Source: an uncultured Verrucomicrobiales bacterium (GTDB lineage: Bacteria; Verrucomicrobiota; Verrucomicrobiia; Verrucomicrobiales; Akkermansiaceae). From it: a stretch of DNA of 64,000 nucleotides. This document shows, piece by piece, positions 18,098-26,457 of the stretch; positions within the stretch are counted from its first letter, which is position 1, and every line of letters begins with the position of its first letter. The DNA is taken from the NCBI GenBank assembly GCA_905478925.1, contig CAJQKQ010000044.1:1-64000 (forward strand), written 5' to 3'. Both the position numbers and the translations under genes were made by a program. Below the pieces are notes generated by a model. That model saw only the letters and a program-made list of their open reading frames with translations. It was not told where the DNA came from and did not search any database.

Positions 18098-18187
18098 TTT
18101 GGGTTATTGCAAGCCGTGCAGGGGGATGCATGAGCATCCCCCTCATGCGCCGCATACGAGCCCTTTCCGCCTCGTCCGCCCGGATCC

Positions 18188-18331
18188 CGCGATGCCAATA
18201 AGGACGGCAAGCTCACCATGCAGGAATTCCTATCCCGCCAGCCCGATGGCGATGCCGCTCGTTCCCGTTTCCCGCGATTCGACAAGGGCGGCGACGGTTT
18301 CCTCTCCCGTGAGGAGTTTGTTAAGCTCTGA
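18188..18331 (+). pseudogene. EF-hand protein C-terminal relic
   Basis: The frame encodes two consecutive calcium-binding loops: DANKDGKLTMQEF and FDKGGDGFLSREEFVKL, followed by a TGA at 18329-18331. The first is a good EF-hand loop (D-x-N-x-D-G-x-L-x-x-x-E). In the second, Gly replaces the third-position Asp. The frame is open back to 18134 but has no start or signal peptide, so only the C-terminal end of a secreted EF-hand protein survives next to the mobile element. It overlaps the convergent dehydroquinate-synthase-like gene by 11 bases. Confidence 0.5.
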
Positions 18332-19493
18332 ACGGCTCAGTGGTGTTTTCCCCGTCCCACTCGGCGTGGAGTTCGTCGATGCTTTCGTTGAGAAGCACTG
18401 TGTCGAACTCATGGACGTCGATGCCCTTGCCGAGGCTGGAGAGCAGGAGGACGGTGAGTTCGCCGCCGAGGTGTTCGCGAAACTCGTCGAGACCGGCGAG
18501 CACGCGGCGTGCGCCCATTTTGTCGGTCCAGTCGAGCGCGGGGTGATAGGTCTTGAGGCCGAGCCCAGCGAGAACTGAGAGCACACGGGTGGCCTCCTCT
18601 TTGGAAAGCAGGCCTTTCTTGCGCGAATAAACCGTGTCGAGCGCGACACCGACCGCAACCGCCTCGGCGTGGGAGAGTTGGTAATTGGTGAGCGCCTCCA
18701 GCTTGTGGGCGGCCCAGTGGCCGAAATCGAGTGGCCGGCTGGAGCCGGTTTCGAAGGCGTCGCCAGCGAGCGCGATGTGGCGGGCGTGGAGCAATGCGGA
18801 GCGACGGACGCATTCCTCAAGGGCGAAGCGCTCAAGCTTTGCAAGCGCGGCGGCGTTCTCTTCGATCCAGCAGAAAAATTCGCTGTCTTTCACGAGCGAG
18901 ACTTTCAGTGCCTCGATGAGACCCGCGCGGCTGGCATCCGCGTCCTGGCTTTCGAGGAAACGGAAATCGTTTATGACCGCGAAGGGAACCCCGAAGGAGC
19001 CGATCCAGTTCTTTTTTCCGAAGCCGTTGATCGCGCTTTTCACGCCTACGCCGCTGTCGTCCTGGGAAAGGGTTGTCGTCGGGAAACGGACGAGGCGCAC
19101 GCCGCGGTGCGCCGTCGATGTAGCGAAGCCCACGGCATCGAGGAACGCCCCGCCGCCGATGACGAGCACGTAGGAATGCCTGTCGATGTGGCCGTGATCG
19201 ATCTCGCGCCAGACCTCGTGGACAAGGTCCTCGTCCGCCTTGCAGGACTCGCCACCCGCGAAAATACGCACTCCCCGGAAATCGAGATCTAGTTCGCCGA
19301 AGTAAGCCTGGATCTGTTCGGAGAGCCCTTTCCAGGATTCCGCTACGGAGGTTTCCAGGAAAACCAGAACCCGCCTGCCGCCGCCCTCGGCGAGGACATC
19401 GGCCAGTGCACGGTTCTGGGGAGCGAAAGCCTCGCGGGTGAATATCACTCGGTGCTTGAACGTGACGGGAATTTCGAAGTCGTGACGATCCAT
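18321..19493 (-). CDS. 3-dehydroquinate synthase-like cyclase
   Basis: From ATG 19493 (MDRHDFEIPVTF) the protein has 390 residues and the two-domain layout of the AroB superfamily. It has an NAD-binding loop VIGGGAFLDAVGF near residue 111, the core FPTTTLSQDDSGVGVKSAIN near 138, KKNWIGSF, and metal-ligand regions RAGLIEALKV and LSHAEAVAVG, the counterpart of HGEAVAIG. It would close a sugar phosphate-derived ring using NAD and a metal. It differs from standard AroB in length and several motif positions and is closer in feel to EboD-type or other secondary-metabolite cyclases, so true dehydroquinate synthase activity is not certain. It is not beside aroC, which lies 1.4 kb away. Confidence 0.7.
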   Translation of the reverse strand: MDRHDFEIPVTFKHRVIFTREAFAPQNRALADVLAEGGGRRVLVFLETSVAESWKGLSEQIQAYFGELDLDFRGVRIFAGGESCKADEDLVHEVWREIDHGHIDRHSYVLVIGGGAFLDAVGFATSTAHRGVRLVRFPTTTLSQDDSGVGVKSAINGFGKKNWIGSFGVPFAVINDFRFLESQDADASRAGLIEALKVSLVKDSEFFCWIEENAAALAKLERFALEECVRRSALLHARHIALAGDAFETGSSRPLDFGHWAAHKLEALTNYQLSHAEAVAVGVALDTVYSRKKGLLSKEEATRVLSVLAGLGLKTYHPALDWTDKMGARRVLAGLDEFREHLGGELTVLLLSSLGKGIDVHEFDTVLLNESIDELHAEWDGENTTEPFRA

Positions 19494-19626
19494 GCGGTTC
19501 TTTCCTGCGGCGGGGCGGTTAAATACGCCGTTATACCCCGATCCGCCAACCTTTCTTTCCCGAAGCGGGCAACCTTTTCGGGAAATTTCTCTCTCCAAAA
19601 CGTTTCTGTGCGTTTATTCAAGCCTC

Positions 19627-20151
19627 ATGCCCGAGGAGATCACGCTCTACGAATCGAAATGGCTCGGACTTTATCGCATCGGCCACTGGGATTTCGTCCG
19701 CCGCCCGAACTCGGACGCCTGCGTCGGCGTGCTGGCCGTCACGGACAATGACGAGGTGGTGCTGGTGGAGCAGTTCCGCATTCCCGTGGGGAAACGTGTC
19801 ATCGAGATTCCGGCGGGTCTTGTCGGCGACGAGCCAGAATTCAGGGGTGAATCCCTGGCTGCGACGGCGGGCCGCGAACTTCTGGAGGAGACGGGTTTCC
19901 GCGCCGAGAGAATCGTGGCCTTGCTTTCCTCCCCGACATCCGCAGGGATGACGCCGGAGTTCACACACTTTTTCCATGCCACAGGCTTGATTCGTGAAGA
20001 CGAAGGAGGAGGAACGGGCGGCGAGGATATCGCGGTCCATATTGTGCCCTTGGCCGGATTGCGCGAATTCCTCCGTGAAAAGGAAATCGCAGGCGTAGCC
20101 GTTGATTTCAAAATCCACGCTGCTATCGCCGCCGCGGGAATCGCATTTTAG
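19627..20151 (+). CDS. Nudix hydrolase, ADP-ribose pyrophosphatase-like
   Basis: From ATG 19627 (MPEEITLYESKWLGLYR) the protein has 174 residues. It contains the Nudix box core GRELLEETGF near residue 82 and, before it, VVLVEQFRIPVGKRVIEIPA, typical of ADP-sugar pyrophosphatases. Such enzymes hydrolyse ADP-ribose or related nucleoside diphosphates. The first Gly of the formal box is replaced by Glu. It overlaps the convergent membrane-protein gene by four bases. The frame upstream of 19627 is not needed. Confidence 0.85.
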   Translation: MPEEITLYESKWLGLYRIGHWDFVRRPNSDACVGVLAVTDNDEVVLVEQFRIPVGKRVIEIPAGLVGDEPEFRGESLAATAGRELLEETGFRAERIVALLSSPTSAGMTPEFTHFFHATGLIREDEGGGTGGEDIAVHIVPLAGLREFLREKEIAGVAVDFKIHAAIAAAGIAF

Positions 20152-20921
20152 TCGAGCCCGAGCGCCTGCCGGATCAGCGGATCCTTGATCGCCTCGGATA
20201 GCAGTGGATGGCGGAGGAGGGTGCTGAAACGGCCTTCTTGGGCGAGTTCGACCAGCTCGGGGTCATCGACGATGATGGCGCGAGGATAGGGATGTCCTGT
20301 TTCGGGATTGACGATGGGTTTCAGCGGCCTGTTCGGGCTGGCGGCGATCATTTTCGCAAGCTGCAGGCGTGGCTCGGTGGTCAGCGGATCGAGCCAGTCC
20401 ATGAGCTTCGACGGCACAGCCACGGACAGGGAGTTTTTCAGCCGCTCGGCGAGACTGGGGCTGAGCGGCGAGCTGGTGCCGAACTCGGCGGAGTTTCGGA
20501 TCTCCGCCACCGAGCTTGCGTGGTGGATGAAGGTGGCCGCCGTGAGGCAGAGCAGGGCGGTGGGGATGACCGTGATGATGAGCCGGAAAACGAACTGTCC
20601 TGATGATTTCGGTGCGACATCTTCGGAGGATTTCGGAATCGGGGCGCGGAAGAAGCCGACGATGCGCCGCAGCACGATCAGGGTGGCAAGGAAAGCGACG
20701 ATCGGCAGGCCGGTGGCGACGAGTTCGGAGGGTTTATTGAACCAATCGATGGCGAGTGAGGGCGCCTGCTGCCAGACGCGGAAGCCAACCCATGCGCTCA
20801 GCGTGAGGCATGCCACGTTGACGATGGTGCGTGCTAGCCCCCGGATAAACATGTATCCCGCGCACAGCCCGAAGATGATCAGAGCTGCGGTGCCGAGCGA
20901 GATTTCCGGTAGCGTATCCAT
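20148..20921 (-). CDS. Hypothetical membrane protein, CvpA-like N-terminus
   Basis: The 257-residue protein has about four membrane helices in the first 150 residues (e.g. TAALIIFGLCAGYMFIRGLA and LPIVAFLATLIVLRRIVGFF), a pattern close to CvpA-type colicin V production proteins. A soluble C-terminal part of about 100 residues follows, with ERLKNSLSVAVPSKLMDWLD. It begins three bases after the stop of aroC and is probably co-transcribed with it. Function unknown; CvpA similarity is by general pattern. Confidence 0.6.
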   Translation of the reverse strand: MDTLPEISLGTAALIIFGLCAGYMFIRGLARTIVNVACLTLSAWVGFRVWQQAPSLAIDWFNKPSELVATGLPIVAFLATLIVLRRIVGFFRAPIPKSSEDVAPKSSGQFVFRLIITVIPTALLCLTAATFIHHASSVAEIRNSAEFGTSSPLSPSLAERLKNSLSVAVPSKLMDWLDPLTTEPRLQLAKMIAASPNRPLKPIVNPETGHPYPRAIIVDDPELVELAQEGRFSTLLRHPLLSEAIKDPLIRQALGLD

Positions 20922-20924
20922 GCC

Positions 20925-22013
20925 TCAGGGAAGCGGCCGGATGGCTCGCTGGCGTAGGAGATGATCTGTCAGGACGAGGGTCGCCATCGCCTCGACGATG
21001 GGTACGGCGCGGGGCAGGACGCAGGCATCGTGGCGGCCCTTGCCCTGGAGCGTGGTCGCTTCGCCCTTGTCGGTGACGGTGTCCTGGGTGGAAATGATTG
21101 TCGCGGTCGGCTTGAAGGCGACGCGGAAAACGATGTCCTCGCCGTTGGAGATGCCGCCTTGTACTCCGCCGGAACGGTTGGTGGTGGTGCGGACTTTTCC
21201 GTCGCGCATTTCGAAAGGGTCGTTGTGTTCCTTGCCGGTGAGTAGGGTGCCAGGAAAGCCGGATCCGATTTCGAAGCCCTTGGTCGCGGGGATGGAGAGC
21301 ATCGCTTTCGCTAGCTCTGCCTCCAGCTTGTCGAAAATTGGTTCGCCGAGACCCGGTGGGCAGTTGCGGATGACGCATTCGACGATACCGCCGACCGAGT
21401 TCCCGTCGGAGCGGATTTTTTTGATGTGGTTGATCATCGGTTGCACCGTGGCGGGATCCCCTGTGCGGACGATGTTCGATTCGATTTCTGCGGAGGTGAT
21501 GGTTGCGGGATCGACGTTCGCGTGGATGTGCTGGATGGTGCTGACCCATGCGATGACCTCAATGCCTGGGCTGAGAGCTCCGAGCACCTGTTTGCCGACG
21601 GCCGCTGCTGCGACACGGCCTATCGTCTCACGGGCGGAGGCGCGGCCGCCGCCGGAGGGTGCGCGGATGCCGTATTTCGCATCGTAGGTGTAGTCGGCGT
21701 GGGAGGGTCGGTATTTCACCGCCATCTCCTCGTAGGCGGAGGGGCGCTGGTCGGTGTTGCGGACGAGTATGGAGATGGGTGTGCCGAGCGTCTGCCCGTC
21801 GTGAAGGCCGGAGAGGATCTCTGCGGTGTCGGCCTCTTTGCGGGGCGTGACGATCTCCGATTGACCGGGCCGGCGGCGATCGAGCTCTTGCTGTATGCTT
21901 TTCAGCGAGACCGGGATGCAGGGTGGGCAGCCGTCGATGATGACGCCTACGCCGCCACCGTGGGATTCACCGTAGGTGTGGATGCGGAAAATTTCTCCGA
22001 AGGTGGATGACAT
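20925..22013 (-). CDS. aroC: Chorismate synthase
   Basis: The 362-residue enzyme catalyses the last step of the shikimate pathway, 5-enolpyruvylshikimate-3-phosphate to chorismate, with reduced FMN. Its N-terminal motif is [25 protein letters not shown] (split here as [12 protein letters not shown] and [10 protein letters not shown]), with the active-site His in GESHG. The other conserved parts are [23 protein letters not shown], and the C-terminal [11 protein letters not shown] plus [18 protein letters not shown]. Length is normal. Two genes on, sixA lies upstream on the same strand. Confidence 0.96.
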   Translation of the reverse strand: MSSTFGEIFRIHTYGESHGGGVGVIIDGCPPCIPVSLKSIQQELDRRRPGQSEIVTPRKEADTAEILSGLHDGQTLGTPISILVRNTDQRPSAYEEMAVKYRPSHADYTYDAKYGIRAPSGGGRASARETIGRVAAAAVGKQVLGALSPGIEVIAWVSTIQHIHANVDPATITSAEIESNIVRTGDPATVQPMINHIKKIRSDGNSVGGIVECVIRNCPPGLGEPIFDKLEAELAKAMLSIPATKGFEIGSGFPGTLLTGKEHNDPFEMRDGKVRTTTNRSGGVQGGISNGEDIVFRVAFKPTATIISTQDTVTDKGEATTLQGKGRHDACVLPRAVPIVEAMATLVLTDHLLRQRAIRPLP

Positions 22014-22068
22014 AGGGAGGAAACCCTAAGCCTAAAATTCGAAATTCGAAACCCTAATCAGCGGGTTG

Positions 22069-22548
22069 TTAGAGGTGTTTTCCGATCATGAAGGGGAATA
22101 GGAAAAGCAGGGTGGCGCGCGGGGAGGGCGGGTTGATCTCAAGGCAGGTGAGCGAGCCCTTGCGGATCTCGACGGTGCCGCCGGCGGATCCGATCGCCTG
22201 CTGAACGAATTGGGAGAAATCCGGCTCGTGGCCGACGATCAGGATACGCCCGAAATCCGGGAATCCGGCAAGTTCCGAAAGTGCGGCTCCGGGCGACATA
22301 CCGCATGACAGCCAGCTCTGCATCACTGGCCCCGGCAACCCTGCGGCTTGAGTGAACTCCTCTGCTGTCTGCCGCGCCCGCAGGACGGGACTGCTGAGCA
22401 CGATCTCAGGAAGGAAATCCGCCGCCTCCAGCACGCGGGCGGCATTGTGTGCTTGCTCGATGCCCTTCTTGACCAGTTTGCGCGAGAAATCCGTGCCATC
22501 GGCGGGGTGGTCTTCGGCGTGGCCGTGGCGGAGGAGGAGCAATTGCAT
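22069..22548 (-). CDS. sixA: SixA-like phosphohistidine phosphatase
   Basis: This 159-residue member of the histidine phosphatase family starts with LLLLRHGHAED, the RHG catalytic motif. The second-half motif ILIVGHEPDFSQFVQQ contains the second catalytic His. SixA enzymes remove phosphate from phosphohistidine on signalling or PTS proteins. Length fits SixA rather than phosphoglycerate mutase. A 55-base gap with AAATTCGAAATTCG-type words separates it from aroC. Confidence 0.85.
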   Translation of the reverse strand: MQLLLLRHGHAEDHPADGTDFSRKLVKKGIEQAHNAARVLEAADFLPEIVLSSPVLRARQTAEEFTQAAGLPGPVMQSWLSCGMSPGAALSELAGFPDFGRILIVGHEPDFSQFVQQAIGSAGGTVEIRKGSLTCLEINPPSPRATLLFLFPFMIGKHL

Positions 22549-22621
22549 TGCGCGATTGATTAGAAGTTATTTGGGAAGACTTGGAACATTTAACAAATAA
22601 CGTTTAACGCAGCAGCAGCCC

Positions 22622-23365
22622 CTACATCGTCATCCCGCCATCGACTGCGATGACTTGGCCGGTGACATAGCGCGCCGCAGGGCTGGCGAGGAAAAGAACG
22701 GTCTGGGCGATGTCTTCGGTGGTGCCGAAAGTGGCAAGCGGGATTTTTCCGATGATGCCTTCCTTGACGTTATCCGGCAGCTGGTCGGTCATGTCCGTGG
22801 TGATGAAGCCCGGGGCGATCGCGTTGCAGGTCACGGCGCGTCCTGCGAGCTCGCGGGCGACGGCCTTGGTGAAACCGATGAGGCCCGCCTTGCTGGCGGA
22901 GTAGTTCGCTTGGCCGGCGTTGCCGATGAGGCCGATGACGGAGGCGATGTTGATGATGCGCGAGTTCTCGCCTTTCATCATGGGGCGCATGAACGCTTTG
23001 ACGGTGTTGAAGGCGCCCTTGAGATTGGTGTCGAGCACGGTGTCCCAATCGTCCTCCTTCATGCGCATCAGCAGGCCGTCGCGGGTGACGCCGGCATTGT
23101 TGACGAGGATGTTCACAGCGCCCAGTTCGGCGGCGATGCGCTTGGCGGTTTCCAGGACGGCGTCGTGCGAGGAAACGTCAACTGGGTAGGCGCTGCAGGA
23201 GCCGGGGTGGCTCTTGTTGATCTCTTCGGCTGCGCCGCCGCAGCTCGATTCGCTGCGGCTGATGAGTGCGACTTTGGCGCCTCCTTCCGCGAAGGCGCGG
23301 GCGATTTCCTGGCCGATGCCCCTTCCGGCTCCGGTGACTACGACGATCTTGTCCTTGAATTGCAT
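22622..23365 (-). CDS. fabG: 3-oxoacyl-[acyl-carrier-protein] reductase
   Basis: A 247-residue short-chain dehydrogenase. The NADP-binding motif TGAGRGIGQEIA is near residue 12, NNAG near 88, the catalytic Ser in ASVIGLIGNAGQ, and the YSASK Tyr-Lys pair near 155. The C-terminus (VTGQVIAVDGGMTM) matches FabG closely. It reduces 3-oxoacyl-ACP in fatty acid elongation. It begins five bases after the end of the xylulokinase-like gene, so it is likely in one operon with it, though the two enzymes have no obvious shared pathway. Confidence 0.88.
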   Translation of the reverse strand: MQFKDKIVVVTGAGRGIGQEIARAFAEGGAKVALISRSESSCGGAAEEINKSHPGSCSAYPVDVSSHDAVLETAKRIAAELGAVNILVNNAGVTRDGLLMRMKEDDWDTVLDTNLKGAFNTVKAFMRPMMKGENSRIINIASVIGLIGNAGQANYSASKAGLIGFTKAVARELAGRAVTCNAIAPGFITTDMTDQLPDNVKEGIIGKIPLATFGTTEDIAQTVLFLASPAARYVTGQVIAVDGGMTM

Positions 23366-23370
23366 GTTGG

Positions 23371-24921
23371 TTATTGGGCGTGAATGGTTTGCTGGAGGAG
23401 CTTCCCGAAATCCGCGAGCGCGGTCGTGTATTTCCCGGCGAGGGATGTGTCCGGCTCGATGAGCGGGCCGGGTGCGGATTTGCAGAAGATTTCCTGGAGA
23501 GAAACAAGATCGTGCCCCCCGGCAGCGGCTGCCACGAGTGCAGCTCCGAGTGCGGCGGAATTCACAACTTCGAACCGCTCCACGGGTGCTTGGAAAACAT
23601 CGGCGACAACCTGTGCGATGCCGTCGTTATTGGAAGCGCCACCAGTCAGCCGGATGCGGTCCGTGGTGACGCCCATCCATGCGGAGTTGAGCCGCATGTT
23701 GAGGAACTGGCCTTCGAGCAGAGAGCGGATGCGAAGGGCGGGTGAGGCCTCTTCAGAAAATGAGGTGACGGGTTTTCCGAAGTCGTGGCGAGGCGTGATC
23801 TCCGCGCCGTAAAACGGCAGCGTGAGGTTCTTGCCGGCGGATGCCGAGGTGGCTGTGAGGGCGTCCTTATCGAAAGCCGTCCAGTCCACGCCGAGTTCGT
23901 CACGGAGCGCCTCGCGGGCGAGGGAGCCGTTGAGGAAGCAGATCAGCGACATGAAGCCACCGGCCGGATTTCCGAATACGTGGCCGTAGCCGTTGGGGTC
24001 GGTTTTTGCCTCCGGCATGGCCGCGAAGAAAGTGTCGCTGGTTCCGAGCGAGATCACGACTTGTCCCGGCGAGGTTGCGCCCATACCGACGAGCGAAGCA
24101 GGGTTGTCTCCGGTGAAAGGGCAGATCTTGCAGTCGGGGGAGAAGCCGTATTTTTCCGTGAAATAGGCGGACATCGTTCCCTGCGGAACAAGGCAGCTTG
24201 ACGGCGGCAGAAGTTTCGCTGCGAGATCGGGCGCGGTTGCTTGGAGAAGCTTTTCGTCCCAGGCGAGATCCTTGAGGTTCATCAGGTTCATCCCTGCGCC
24301 ATCGCCATAATCGATGGGTAGCGATTTCCCGGCGAGCACCGAGGCGATGAAGGAGCTGACGAGGTGGATGCGCTGCGTGGATGCGTAGCCTTCCGGATCT
24401 GTCTTGGAAAACTTGCAGATCTGCGGGCCGGTGAAGCGCTCGATTGCGACGGATCCAGAGCGGGAGCATACTTCCGCCGAACCGCCGAGCGATGCGGTGA
24501 TCTCGGCGCATTCCGCAGCGGTGGAGGTGTCCATCCAGATCGGTGAAGTGGGGCGGGAAAGCGTGGCTGCAAGCTGAGCCGAGAGTCCTTGCGTAGCATC
24601 GAGTTTTCCGACGGTTTCCTCGAAGCCCGGGCTGAGATACACAGAACCGTGTTGCTGGCCGGAGCCGGCGATCACGGAAACCGAAGAGAGATCCGCCTTT
24701 TCGGCGAGTTTCGAAAACAGCAGGTCGAGTGCATCGAGCCACATCAGCGGATCGGAATGCACTTCGCCGCCCTTGCCCCCCGGGATGAAGCCGCTGGGCG
24801 CGCCGTATTGGGGGAGATCATCCCCGAAGTTCACAGACTCGTCCGCGATAACGGTTCCCGTAGTGGGATCGATGATGAGTGCACTGATGGATTGGGTGGA
24901 GGAATCGAGGCCGAGGAACAT
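23371..24921 (-). CDS. xylB: FGGY-family carbohydrate kinase, xylulokinase-like
   Basis: From ATG 24921 (MFLGLDSSTQSISALIID) the enzyme has 516 residues; the extra ten codons up to 24951 are less likely. It has the FGGY kinase order: an N-terminal ATPase-fold domain with DSSTQS, the substrate loop around GSGQQHGSVYL, a hinge motif GDNPASLVGMG, and a C-terminal nucleotide-binding motif RLTGGASNNDGIAQVVADVF. It should phosphorylate a ketose such as D-xylulose with ATP. No xylose isomerase is near. Other FGGY substrates cannot be excluded. Confidence 0.8.
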   Translation of the reverse strand: MFLGLDSSTQSISALIIDPTTGTVIADESVNFGDDLPQYGAPSGFIPGGKGGEVHSDPLMWLDALDLLFSKLAEKADLSSVSVIAGSGQQHGSVYLSPGFEETVGKLDATQGLSAQLAATLSRPTSPIWMDTSTAAECAEITASLGGSAEVCSRSGSVAIERFTGPQICKFSKTDPEGYASTQRIHLVSSFIASVLAGKSLPIDYGDGAGMNLMNLKDLAWDEKLLQATAPDLAAKLLPPSSCLVPQGTMSAYFTEKYGFSPDCKICPFTGDNPASLVGMGATSPGQVVISLGTSDTFFAAMPEAKTDPNGYGHVFGNPAGGFMSLICFLNGSLAREALRDELGVDWTAFDKDALTATSASAGKNLTLPFYGAEITPRHDFGKPVTSFSEEASPALRIRSLLEGQFLNMRLNSAWMGVTTDRIRLTGGASNNDGIAQVVADVFQAPVERFEVVNSAALGAALVAAAAGGHDLVSLQEIFCKSAPGPLIEPDTSLAGKYTTALADFGKLLQQTIHAQ

Positions 24922-24964
24922 GTCAGGAGCTTTTGGGAATGCGCGAATCATTCAAGCGCGAAAC

Positions 24965-24998
24965 AAAAAAAAGGGCGGCCGCCGAAGCAACCGCCCTT
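24965..24998 (-). terminator. Rho-independent terminator after the porin gene
   Basis: An eight-base-pair stem (AAGGGCGG/CCGCCCTT) with a 12-base loop is followed, in minus-strand sense, by a run of T. It lies 28 bases past the stop of the TorF-type porin gene and before the kinase gene. Confidence 0.85.
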
Positions 24999-25025
24999 AT
25001 GAATAATCAGTTCGGAAACTTCAGA

Positions 25026-25736
25026 TTAGAAGCTAACGGAGAGCATGGTGCCGCCGAGGAACTCATCCCCAACATTTCCATATGCGCCTGAAGTTCCGCT
25101 ATCGGCGAGACCCCAAGATGCCGCAATGAATGGGGACAGCGTAGCGGTTTCGGTGAAAGCCCAGTCGAGGGAAACCTTGGCGGTGAAGTGCGCGAACTCG
25201 CTTTGTTCCACGACGTATGCAAGGGTTCCGCCGGTGTTCAGCGTAAGGCATGGGCTGAGCTCGAAGCCCTTGCCAATGTATGCTTCCGTGTAACCGTCGT
25301 TATCGCCTTCGATATCCCAGAAGTAAGTGAGGGAGGTGTCGAGGCCGAAGATTTCCTTGGCGACGGAGAAGTAGACTTCGTGTGCGTTGCTGCCAAGGGC
25401 ACGGAGGTTGTCATAGTAGATGTATCCGACGGCTCCGGTCATGAAGCCGAAGTCCCTGGAAGCCTCTGCGTAGAGATCCAGTTCATCGAAATCGGTGTTG
25501 AAGGGGCCGTCCGCGAAGGAGCCATACCAGGCACCTGCACTGAGGCCGAGGCCATTCCATTCGCCGGCCACGTCGACACCTGCTTCAACGAGATCGTCTC
25601 CGAGGTTGAGACCGCGGAAAAGATACATGCTGGAGTATCCTCCGTGAATTTCGTATTCGACTTCAGCCGAGGCAGTGCCAGCCGCGAGGGCGGAGGCAGC
25701 GGCCAGAGCGCCAATTAGTTTGCAGTAGTTTTGCAT
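25026..25736 (-). CDS. TorF-family putative porin
   Basis: The 236-residue protein has a signal peptide (LIGALAAASALAAGTASA) and an outer-membrane beta-barrel pattern: EYEIHGGYSSMYLFRGLNLG at the first strands, aromatic-girdled repeating strands, and a C-terminal phenylalanine (LGGTMLSVSF) as needed for barrel assembly. This matches the TorF/Gcw_chp group (TIGR02001). It is transcribed away from the ammonium transporter gene. A sigma-54 promoter match lies at 25891-25905 on its strand, so it is probably a nitrogen-controlled porin letting small nitrogen compounds through the outer membrane (inference). A strong terminator follows. Confidence 0.8.
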   Translation of the reverse strand: MQNYCKLIGALAAASALAAGTASAEVEYEIHGGYSSMYLFRGLNLGDDLVEAGVDVAGEWNGLGLSAGAWYGSFADGPFNTDFDELDLYAEASRDFGFMTGAVGYIYYDNLRALGSNAHEVYFSVAKEIFGLDTSLTYFWDIEGDNDGYTEAYIGKGFELSPCLTLNTGGTLAYVVEQSEFAHFTAKVSLDWAFTETATLSPFIAASWGLADSGTSGAYGNVGDEFLGGTMLSVSF

Positions 25737-25890
25737 AGTGTTGTGTTGTTGGTTTCGGTTGCTGCTTGCGTCCCTAACTGGGCTTTTAAAGGCTCAGAAA
25801 AGGGGGTCGATGGGTTTCGCGCCGCGATACAAATCTTGGCTGTTGCGATCCGTCTGGAAGGTATTTAACACATCTTAACGAATTGTCTAG

Positions 25891-25905
25891 GCAATATTTG
25901 TGCCA
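25891..25905 (-). promoter_or_regulatory. Sigma-54 promoter for the porin gene
   Basis: In minus-strand sense the sequence is TGGCACAAATATTGC, an exact match to the RpoN consensus TGGCAC-N5-TTGC with GG at -24 and GC at -12. Transcription would start about 12 bases further, near 25879, giving a leader of roughly 140 bases before the porin ATG. Confidence 0.75.
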
Positions 25906-26010
25906 CGGTCGAAACCCGAGCGCCGGATGTTTAGTGTCTCCGGTTTCAGCTGGCAAGCGATATTTTGAGGGTATTTTTTTAGGGGTGCTCACACTAGGGG
26001 AAGGGAGCCG

Positions 26011-26080
26011 CGGATGGACGCGGATGGACGCGGATGGACGCGGGTGGACGCGGGTGGACGCGGGTGGACGCGGGTGGACG
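26011..26080. repeat. 10-base tandem repeat, seven copies
   Basis: Three copies of CGGATGGACG (26011-26040) are followed by four copies of CGGGTGGACG (26041-26080), a one-base variant, with a partial unit at each end. It is not a CRISPR because there are no spacers. It lies in the divergent promoter region of the porin and amt genes, and the copy number may vary between strains. Confidence 0.9.
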
Positions 26081-26366
26081 CGGGCAAAGGAGGTGTCGGT
26101 CGGGAATGACAGGTTGAATTCCTCGTTCGAGAAAACATCTCCGGATAAGATTGTGCGGGACGATTGCAGCTTCGTTGGTCGGCTTTCCCGCTACGTGTGC
26201 TGCGGTGATACGCCGCTGTCTGTCATTTGGTATCGCTTGCCTTCTGTGAGCCGGAGGATGTTGCGCCTTAGTAATTTCTTCGGACAACTCCCCTACATAG
26301 AGGCTGCGTATGGTCAGATGCCCGAATCTCCCTTATTTCGCTCGGCGACGGCGGGTTCTTCGGTTT

Positions 26367-26382
26367 TGGCACGCTGCTTGCT
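26367..26382 (+). promoter_or_regulatory. Sigma-54 promoter for the ammonium transporter gene
   Basis: The sequence TGGCACGCTGCTTGCT matches the RpoN -24/-12 consensus TGGCAC-N5-TTGCW at every defined position. The predicted start, near 26393, leaves a 65-base leader before the amt ATG at 26458. amt genes are commonly transcribed by sigma-54 under NtrC, which fits. Confidence 0.8.
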
Positions 26383-26457
26383 TTGGGGGATCTGCTGCTC
26401 TCGTGGCGACTCATCTCCACGTGTAAGGCAACTCAATATCCGACAACCCCGACCAAT

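Larger units (their letters stand above)
25737..26457. other. Divergent regulatory region between porin and amt
   Basis: About 720 bases without a supported gene. It holds the minus-strand sigma-54 match (25891-25905), a seven-copy 10-base tandem repeat (26011-26080) and the plus-strand sigma-54 match (26367-26382). The long frame 25883-26461 crosses the tandem repeat and has no domain or coding character. Activator (NtrC-type) sites are expected between the promoters, but I could not identify them confidently. Confidence 0.6.

Noticed and set aside
20925..22013. A shikimate gene cluster joining aroC with the dehydroquinate-synthase-like gene
   Set aside because: The two are separated by a Nudix gene on the opposite strand and the cyclase differs from true AroB.
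26011..26080. Tandem repeat as a CRISPR array
   Set aside because: Units are 10 bases and contiguous, with no spacers and no cas genes.
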